DNA of 64,000 nucleotides from JACVRW01 sp963771715 (GTDB lineage Bacteria; Actinomycetota; Thermoleophilia; Solirubrobacterales; Thermoleophilaceae). Shown here piece after piece: positions 58,410-64,000 of the stretch (position 1 is its first letter; each line of letters opens with the position of its first letter). The stretch spans positions 679,389 to 743,388 of the forward strand of contig CAVYUQ010000003.1 in NCBI GenBank assembly GCA_963771715.1, given 5' to 3'. A program made the translations under genes and the position numbers. Below the pieces are notes generated by a model. That model did no database searches and was not told the DNA's origin. It saw only the letters and a list, made by a program, of their open reading frames with translations.

Positions 58410-59987
58410 TCAGGCGGCGACCGGCTCGGGCACCGCGGTTGGCTTGGGCTGGATGGCCGGCTCGACCACCTCGACCTCGCCGCGCTCGATGTCGCGCTCG
58501 CGCACGAGCCAGAACGCGCCGACCGCCGCGGCGAGGGCGAGCAGCCCGCCGAGGATCGAGATGGTGTTGAACCCGGCGACGAAGCCCTCGCGTGCGGCGT
58601 CGGCCACCTGCTCGCGCGAGCCGGCCGGCACCTGCCTGAGCGCCTGGTCGAGGTTGCCCGACGAGGTCGCCTCGACGAGATCGCGCGAGCGATCCGGGCC
58701 GAGGCCGGTCAGGCTCTCCACCTTCGACGACCCGATTCCGAGGAAGACCGCTCCCCAGACCGCGACGCCCAGGGCCACGCCGACCTGGCGGAACGTGTCG
58801 TTGATCCCTGAGGCCATGCCGCTCTGCTCCTTCGGCACGACGCTCAGGGCGACGTCGGCGATCGCGGGGTTCAGCAGCCCGATGCCCGCGCCGGCAACGA
58901 TGAAGCCGCCGAGGATGCCGGTCCAGTCGTCCGCGACGTCCACGCCCGCGATCAGCATGAGGCCGGCCCCCGCACCGACCAGCCCGAGCGAGATCATCAC
59001 CCGTGCCTGCACCCTCGAGAGCAGGGCGCCGGAGATGGGCGCAACCAGGAACACTGCGACCGTCAACGGCAGATAGCGCACTCCCGCCTCCGTCGGGCTG
59101 TGACCGAGGAAGCTCTGCAGGTAGAGGGTCATGTAGAGGAACAGGGCGAACATCGAGGCCGAGATTCCGAAGGCCGCCAGCTGGACGCCGGTGAAGGCCG
59201 GCCGCTTGAAGAGGCCGAGCGGGAGCATGGGCTCGGCGGCCCGGCGCTCGATCGCCACGAACGCCGCCAGCAGCAGCGCCGCCGCCGAGAAGAGGCCGAC
59301 GATGAGCGTGCTCCCCCAACCCGCCTCGTTCCCGCGGATCAGTGCGAGCACGAGCAGGAACAGGGAGCTCGAGAACGTGATCAGGCCGGGCCAGTCCACG
59401 CGCGTGGCGTTCGGATCACGCGACTCGCGCACCCGCAGGTACGTGATCGCGATCGCCGCAACGCCGATCGGCACGTTCAGGAAGAAGATCCACTCCCACC
59501 CGAGCGAGTCGACGACGACCCCGCCCACGAGCGGACCGAAGGCGACCGCCAGTCCGATAGTCGCGCCGTAGACACCCATCGCCATGCCGCGCTCGCGGCC
59601 GGCGGGGAACTCCTGGGCGATCAGGGCGAGAGACACCGCGAACATCACGGCACCGCCGACGCCCTGGGCGCCTCGAGCGATGTTCAGGAAGGTCGGATCA
59701 GTCGCGAGTCCCGCGACCAGCGAGGCGACCGAGAAGATCGCCAGCCCGATCGCGAACACGCGCCTGCGCCCGAGCCGGTCCGCGAGCGAGCCGGCGGTCA
59801 GCACCACCGCGGCGAGCGTCAGGGTGTAGGCGTCCACGACCCACTGGAGGTCGGTGAAGGACGCGTGGAGGTCCTCCTCGATGGCGGGCAGGGCGGTGTT
59901 CACCACCGTGATGTCGAGGAGGAGCATGAACGTGGCAACGGAGACGACGCCGAGCGTCCACCACTTGGTTGTCGTCTGAGAGGTCAT
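58410..59987 (-). CDS. MFS multidrug exporter, DHA2 (EmrB/QacA) type
   Basis: 525 residues from ATG 59987. The TM1 region is VATFMLLLDITVVNTALPAI, motif A is AGSLADRLGRRRVFAIGLAI, and motif C lies in VYGATIGLAVAFGPLVGGVV. About 14 TMs with a C-terminal extension ending PKPTAVPEPVAA. It is divergent from a MarR-family gene; the 100-bp gap carries four ACCTGA repeats. It probably exports drugs or toxic organics and is repressed by the MarR protein. It is a separate lineage from the DHA2 gene at 742-2199. Confidence 0.9.
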   Translation of the reverse strand: MTSQTTTKWWTLGVVSVATFMLLLDITVVNTALPAIEEDLHASFTDLQWVVDAYTLTLAAVVLTAGSLADRLGRRRVFAIGLAIFSVASLVAGLATDPTFLNIARGAQGVGGAVMFAVSLALIAQEFPAGRERGMAMGVYGATIGLAVAFGPLVGGVVVDSLGWEWIFFLNVPIGVAAIAITYLRVRESRDPNATRVDWPGLITFSSSLFLLVLALIRGNEAGWGSTLIVGLFSAAALLLAAFVAIERRAAEPMLPLGLFKRPAFTGVQLAAFGISASMFALFLYMTLYLQSFLGHSPTEAGVRYLPLTVAVFLVAPISGALLSRVQARVMISLGLVGAGAGLMLIAGVDVADDWTGILGGFIVAGAGIGLLNPAIADVALSVVPKEQSGMASGINDTFRQVGVALGVAVWGAVFLGIGSSKVESLTGLGPDRSRDLVEATSSGNLDQALRQVPAGSREQVADAAREGFVAGFNTISILGGLLALAAAVGAFWLVRERDIERGEVEVVEPAIQPKPTAVPEPVAA

Positions 59988-60024
59988 GTCAAATCTTGAC
60001 TCCTGGGCTAGACTTGGTACGGGA

Positions 60025-60081
60025 ACCTGATCAAGTGACCTGACCGTAACAGCCAAGCAACCTGACTGTCAAGGAACCTGA
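60025..60081. promoter_or_regulatory. Four ACCTGA direct repeats in the MFS/MarR control region
   Basis: ACCTGA occurs at 60025, 60038, 60060 and 60076; three of the copies are AACCTGA. This density within 57 bp in a divergent regulator/exporter gap suggests binding sites for the MarR protein. A TTGACA on the minus strand (60072-60067) may be the -35 of the MFS promoter, although no good -10 is seen at the right spacing. Confidence 0.5.
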
Positions 60082-60087
60082 CGAAAC

Positions 60088-60558
60088 GTGACCAACATCA
60101 CAGAGACCAAGACGACCGTTGGGCTCGCGAGCGCCGATCCGGGTGTGTGGGCGCCGCTGCCGGCCCTGCTCGACGACCTGGCCGGGAAAGGCTTCGCTGA
60201 GTTCCATGCCCGGCTTAGCGAGGCCGGGCACCCCGCCATCCGGCAGGGTCACGGCTGTGTGTTCCGCTTCATCCACCAGGGCGGCTCGCGCCTGACCGAC
60301 CTCGCCGAGAGCTCAGGCCTCAGCAAGCAGGCCGTCGGCGAGGTGGTCGACGATCTCGAGAAGCTCGGCTACGTCGAGCGCGCGCAGGACCCGCAGGACG
60401 GGCGCGCGAAGGTGATCAAGCTGACCGAGCACGGAGCGGATGCGCATCGCACCGCGCTCGGGATCTTCGCCGACATCGAGCGGGACTGGTCGGAGCGCTA
60501 CGGCGCCGAGCGCGTTCAGACGATGCGCGAGCTGCTCGAAGAGATCGCGGCCGGCTAG
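60088..60558 (+). CDS. MarR family transcriptional regulator
   Basis: 156 residues starting at GTG 60088. The winged-helix domain contains FRFIHQGGSRLTDLAESSGL, SKQAVGEVVDDLEKLGYVER and the wing AQDPQDGRAKVIKLTEHGAD. N- and C-terminal helices give the dimer interface (ADIERDWSERYGAERVQTMR). It is divergent from the DHA2 exporter and likely controls it through the ACCTGA repeats. The stop overlaps the convergent mutase gene by 4 bp. Confidence 0.87.
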   Translation: MTNITETKTTVGLASADPGVWAPLPALLDDLAGKGFAEFHARLSEAGHPAIRQGHGCVFRFIHQGGSRLTDLAESSGLSKQAVGEVVDDLEKLGYVERAQDPQDGRAKVIKLTEHGADAHRTALGIFADIERDWSERYGAERVQTMRELLEEIAAG

Positions 60559-62175
60559 GCCTCGGAGTACTCGCCGAACTCCTCGCGCATGACGCCGCAG
60601 ACCTCGCCGAGCGAGGCGCGGTCCTTGAGCGCGGCGCGCATCGGCTCGAGCAGGTTGGAGCCGCCGCGGCAGGCCTCGCGCAGCTCCTCGAGCCGCGTCT
60701 CGACAGCCGCCTGATCGCGGTCCGCCTTGAACGCCTCTAGGCGCTCCACCTGCTGGCGCTCGGACTCGGGGTCCACGCGCAGGATCTCGACCTCGTCCAC
60801 CTGCTCGGTCACGTACTCGTTCACGCCCACGACGATGTCCTGCTTCTGCCGGTAGCGCTCCTCGTAGCCCCAGGCGGACTCCTCCACCTCGGCGCGGATG
60901 AACGGGATGCAGTTCACCGAGCCGCCCATCTCCTCCACGCGGTCGATCAGCTCCTGCGCCGCCTCCTCGATCTCGTCGGTGAGCGCCTCCACGAAGTAGG
61001 AGCCGGCGAACGGGTCGGCGGTGTCGGTGGCGCCGGACTCGTGGGCGAGGATCTGCTGGGTCCGCAGCGCGATGCGCGCGGCCGTCTCGCTCGGCAGCGC
61101 GAGGGCCTCGTCGAAGCCGTTCGTGTGCAGCGACTGCGTGCCGCCCGCCACCGCCGCGAAGCCCTGGAGCGCCACCCGCACGATGTTGTTGTGCGGCTGC
61201 TGCGCGGCGAGGGTCACCCCGCCCGTCTGCGTGTGGAAGCGCATCTTCAGCGAGCGCTCGTCCTGGGCGCCGAAGCGCTCGCGCATGATGCGCGCCCACA
61301 TCCGGCGGGCGGCGCGGAACTTCGCCACCTCCTGGAAGACGTTGTTGTGGCCGTTGAAGAAGAACGCGAGCCGCGGGCCGAACTCGTCGACCTCGAGGCC
61401 CGCGTCGATGGCCGCCTGCACGTACGCGATCGCGTTGGCGAGCGTGAAGCCCACCTCCTGCACGGCCGAGCAGCCCTTCTCGCGCATGTGGTAGCCGGAG
61501 ATCGAGATCGTGTTCCACTTCGGGATGCGCTCGCGGCAGTAGGCGAACAGGTCCGTGGTGAGTCGCATCGCCGGACCGGGCGGGTAGATGAAGTTGCCGC
61601 GCGCGATGTACTCCTTCAGCACGTCGTTCTGCGTCGTGCCGGTCAGCTTGTTGGCCGCCACGCCCTGCTCCTCGCCGACGAGCTCGTACAGCAGCAGCAG
61701 CACGGCCGCGGGCGCGTTGATCGTCATCGAGGTGGAGACCTGGTCGAGCGGGATGCCGTCGAACACGCGCCGCATGTCGTCGATCGTGTCGATGGCGACG
61801 CCGGTGCGGCCCACCTCGCCCATGCAGAGCGGGTCGTCCGAGTCGCGGCCGAGCTGCGTGGGCAGGTCGAACGCCATCGACAGCCCGGTCGAGCCGTGGT
61901 CGATCAGGTAGTGGAAGCGCTCGTTGGTCTCCTTGGCGCTCGCGTAGCCGGCGTACTGGCGCATCGTCCACTTGCGGCCGCGGTACATGTCCGGGTGGAT
62001 CCCGCGCGTGAAGGGGTACTCGCCGGGCTCGCCGAGGCGCTCCTCGAGGTTCGGGCGCCACGTCCTCGGGGTCGTAGCGGTGCTTGATCTCGATGCCGGA
62101 GTCGGTGAAGCGGCGCTCGTCGTCGGGGCCGACGATCGGCGCGATGCTCGGCTTCTGATCCGGGGCCGTGGCCAT
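60555..62175 (-). CDS. Methylmalonyl-CoA mutase large subunit (no B12 domain), frameshifted near the N-terminus
   Basis: About 539 residues joined. From ATG 62175 the protein reads MATAPDQKPSIAPIVGPDDE, RRFTDSGIEIKHRYDPEDV; one extra base at about 62058-62066 then moves to the frame NLEERLGEPGEYPFTRG. The barrel has WTMRQYAGYASAKETNERF and DVLKEYIARGNFIYPPGPAM. Tyr in RQY and Arg in IAR match Tyr89 and Arg207 of methylmalonyl-CoA mutase; isobutyryl-CoA mutase has Phe and Gln. SISGYHM carries the His244 equivalent. The cobalamin-binding domain is absent and must be a separate gene outside the window. It converts methylmalonyl-CoA to succinyl-CoA. Confidence 0.88.
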
Positions 62176-62202
62176 GGGCGTCCAAGGATACGGTTCAAAT
62201 CG

Positions 62203-62766
62203 GTGAGCGACGCCGCAAAGATCCTGCTGGCGCTGGTGGCGCTGATGTGGGCGGTCGAGGTGGTCGACGTGATCGCCGATCACAGGCTCGACCAGTACGG
62301 GATCGAGGCGCGCGAGGTGGACGGGCTCGACGGCATCGTGACCGCGCCCTTCCTTCACGTCGGCTTCGCACACCTGCTCTCGAACACGATCCCGTTCGTG
62401 ATCATGGGCCTCCTGATCGCGCTCGAGGGGGCGCGCCGGCTGCTGGGGGTGTTCGCGATCGTCGCGCTCGTGAGCGGGCTCGGCACCTGGCTCGTGGCGC
62501 CGGAGGGGAGCATCCACGTGGGGGCGAGCGGCGTCGTGTTCGGCTTCTCCACCTACCTGATCGCCCGCGGCTGGTTCAACCGGCGCCCGGGCCAGATCGC
62601 GATCGGGCTGGTGGTCGTGGTGCTCTGGGGCGGTGTGCTGCTCGCCGGACTCCAGCCGCGCGAGGGCATCTCGTGGCAGGGCCACCTGTTCGGCGCGATC
62701 GGCGGCGTGGTGGCCGCGCGCGTGCTGGCGCGCGGCGATGCCGAGCGGGTGCGCGCCCCGGCGTAG
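62203..62766 (+). CDS. Rhomboid family intramembrane serine protease
   Basis: 187 residues from GTG 62203, with six TM segments. Rhomboid motifs: AHLLSNTIPFVIMGLL (conserved Asn), the catalytic Ser in HVGASGVVFGFSTYLIARGW (GASG), and the catalytic His in WQGHLFGAIGGVVAARV. An N-terminal TM (ILLALVALMWAVEVVDVIA) precedes them. It cleaves within the membrane; the substrate is unknown. It starts 27 bp from the divergent mutase start and is followed by the MoaD-MoaE gene after 11 bp. Confidence 0.87.
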   Translation: MSDAAKILLALVALMWAVEVVDVIADHRLDQYGIEAREVDGLDGIVTAPFLHVGFAHLLSNTIPFVIMGLLIALEGARRLLGVFAIVALVSGLGTWLVAPEGSIHVGASGVVFGFSTYLIARGWFNRRPGQIAIGLVVVVLWGGVLLAGLQPREGISWQGHLFGAIGGVVAARVLARGDAERVRAPA

Positions 62767-62777
62767 CATCTGGCCGG

Positions 62778-63431
62778 ATGGAGGTAACCGTTCGCCTGTT
62801 CGCGATGCTGCGCGAGCGCGCCGGCGCGCCGGAGCTCACGCTCGAGCTGCCGGACGGCGCGCGCGTGCGCGACGCACTCGCCAGCGAGCCGCTCGCCGCG
62901 CTGGCCGACGGCATCCCGCTCGTGATGGCGGTGAACCGCGAGTACGCCGACGCCGAGCACGTGCTCGACTCGGGCGACGAGCTGGCTCTGATCCCGCCCG
63001 TGAGCGGCGGCTCGACGGCGGCCGCGCCGTGGGTGCGAGTGAGCGCGGAGCCGCTGTCCCTCGACGCGCTCGCGGCGCGCGTGCGCGACCCGCGTGCGGG
63101 CGCGGTGGTGACCTTCTCGGGCGTCACGCGCGAGGTGGAGCGGCTCGAGTACGAGGCCTACGCGGAGATGGCCGAGGAGCGCATGGCCGCGATCGCGCGC
63201 GAGGCGCTCGAGCGGCACGGCCTGTGCGCCGCTGCGGTGGAGCACCGGGTCGGCGACGTGCCGCTGTCGGAGCCGAGCGTGATCGTGGCGGTGTCCGCGC
63301 CCCACCGCGGCGAGGCCTTCGCGGGCGCACGCGAGATCATCGACAGGGTCAAGGCCGAGGCGCCGATCTGGAAGAAGGAGATCGAGGGCGGCGAGGAGCG
63401 CTGGGTCAGGGGCTCCACCCCGCCGCGGTAA
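62778..63431 (+). CDS. moaX: Molybdopterin synthase MoaD-MoaE fusion
   Basis: 217 residues. Residues 1-78 are MoaD (MEVTVRLFAMLRERAGAPEL, LVMAVNREYADAEHVLDSGD, LIPPVSGG), ending in the Gly-Gly (77-78) that must become a thiocarboxylate. Residues 83-217 are MoaE (VVTFSGVTREVERLEYEAYA, HRVGDVPLSEPSVIVAVSAP, APIWKKEIEGGEERW with the catalytic-type Lys residues). The fusion buries the Gly-Gly inside the chain, so it probably needs cleavage, as reported for mycobacterial MoaX. It converts precursor Z to molybdopterin. The 3' end overlaps the TetR gene by 26 bp. Confidence 0.92.
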   Translation: MEVTVRLFAMLRERAGAPELTLELPDGARVRDALASEPLAALADGIPLVMAVNREYADAEHVLDSGDELALIPPVSGGSTAAAPWVRVSAEPLSLDALAARVRDPRAGAVVTFSGVTREVERLEYEAYAEMAEERMAAIAREALERHGLCAAAVEHRVGDVPLSEPSVIVAVSAPHRGEAFAGAREIIDRVKAEAPIWKKEIEGGEERWVRGSTPPR

Positions 63432-63997
63432 GCGAGCCGGCGAGCGACCCGAGCAGGAGGTCGCGCAGCTCGGTGCGCGTCATGTCCTTGTGCTCGAGCC
63501 AGTCGAGGATGGCGCCGTCCATGAACCAGAGCCAGGCGCGCGCTGCCGCGCGCATCTTCGCCGGCGGCGGGTCGCCTGCGCCGAGGCCGTCGAGGATGCG
63601 CGCCGAGGTGGCGTCCCTGATCGTCGTCGATCAGCGCCTTCACCTCCGGCACGCTGCCCACGCTCTCCATCAGCTTGCGGTAGGCGGTCTCGTTCTGCTC
63701 GATCCATGCGAGGAACGCGTCGAGGCTGCCCGCGAGCGCCTCGAGCGGCGGCAGGTTCGGATCCGGCTCGGTGAGGCGGGCGATCTCCTGGGCGCCCTGC
63801 TGGAGCGTCGCGACGAAGAAGTCCTGCTTGCTCGGGAAGTAGTGGTAGAGGAGCGCCTTCGAGATGCCGGCCTCGCGTGCGATGCGCGCCATCGACAGCT
63901 CGCCGAACGAGTGAGTCGCGAACAGCTCGGCGCCGAGCTCGAGCAGCTGCCGGCGGCGCTCGTCGACCTGCATGCGGGTGTAGGCGGGCTCACCCAT
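63406..63997 (-). CDS. TetR family regulator, frameshifted
   Basis: About 196 residues joined. The N-terminal HTH is LLELGAELFATHSFGELSMA, RIAREAGISKALLYHYFPSK, followed by QDFFVATLQQGAQEIARL. The frame breaks near 63620-63630 (one extra base) after VPEVKALIDD. The second frame continues DATSARILDGLGAG, WLWFMDGAILDWLEHKDM and LRDLLLGSLAGSL to a stop at 63406. The start is ATG 63997; a second ATG at 63973 is possible. The target is unknown because the gene faces MoaD-MoaE and the window ends just upstream. Confidence 0.8.
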
Positions 63998-64000
63998 CGC

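Noticed and set aside
1..64000. tRNA, rRNA, transposase or integrase genes marking a mobile island
   Set aside because: None could be recognised on either strand; gene content looks like ordinary chromosome.

Overview
The window is a gene-dense, roughly 70% G+C stretch with short intergenic gaps, many GTG/TTG starts and many 1-4 nt start/stop overlaps. The gene set is that of a high-GC actinobacterium: an acyl-CoA carboxylase with a biotin carboxylase-BCCP subunit, a carboxyltransferase and a probable epsilon subunit, glucosyl-3-phosphoglycerate synthase, an ECF42-type sigma factor with its DGPF protein, DUF3352 lipoproteins and a MoaD-MoaE fusion. The overall style fits the Thermoleophilia (Solirubrobacterales and relatives). 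That placement is inference; there is no rRNA or other marker in the window. I see no tRNA, rRNA, CRISPR array, transposase, phage gene or replication origin.

Layout. 1-5.2 kb: a truncated secreted protein, a tiny zinc-ribbon protein, a DHA2 drug exporter divergent from its TetR regulator with an operator inside the promoter spacer, a DUF3352 lipoprotein and a methyltransferase. 5.2-9.6 kb: a DUF1998-type DEAD/DEAH helicase divergent from a glucosylglycerate synthase/phosphatase pair. 9.8-18.9 kb: a membrane protein, a catalase-like haem protein, macro-domain/glycerate kinase, the DGPF/ECF42 pair, a permuted sugar-dehydrogenase propeller, an ATP-dependent DNA ligase, an SDR, a DtxR-type regulator and a small membrane protein. 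19-25.7 kb: an O-methyltransferase, an MFS/membrane protein/aminotransferase run and an SBP-VWA plus coiled-coil membrane protein pair. 25.8-32.4 kb: sucCD, a HAD/MBL/SnoaL run and biotin carboxylase-AraC-VOC. 32.4-38.2 kb: two tandem secreted alpha/beta hydrolases, one catalytically dead, then an ECF sigma/anti-sigma pair divergent from a secreted-repeat lipoprotein. 38.2-46.9 kb: a long minus-strand run for assimilatory sulfate reduction (sulfite reductase, cysH, cysD, cysN), then a methyltransferase, a TSUP permease fused in frame to DAHP synthase, and a P450. 47-64 kb: a DrrAB-type ABC exporter, cupin, two tiny proteins, an AccE-like protein, an ornithine cyclodeaminase homologue, DUF3352, MFS, pccB, sulfatase-like and Glu-Pro-repeat proteins, a methyltransferase, an MFS/MarR pair, methylmalonyl-CoA mutase large subunit, rhomboid, MoaD-MoaE and TetR.

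How it fits together. Propionyl-CoA carboxylase (pccB at 53.7-55.2 kb, biotin carboxylase at 30.6-32.4 kb), methylmalonyl-CoA mutase (60.6-62.2 kb) and succinyl-CoA ligase (25.8-27.8 kb) are consecutive or near-consecutive steps from propionyl-CoA to succinate. The sulfur genes cover sulfate activation to sulfide. GpgS and GpgP make glucosylglycerate, a compatible solute or polysaccharide primer, and glycerate kinase could recycle released glycerate.

Quality caveat. At least ten genes need a single frame change to give a normal family-length protein, including cysH, the mutase and both hydrolases. Several changes fall in G/C runs. This pattern looks more like residual sequencing or assembly indels than decay, so frames near those points should be treated as provisional. 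No intergenic stretch exceeds 300 bases.
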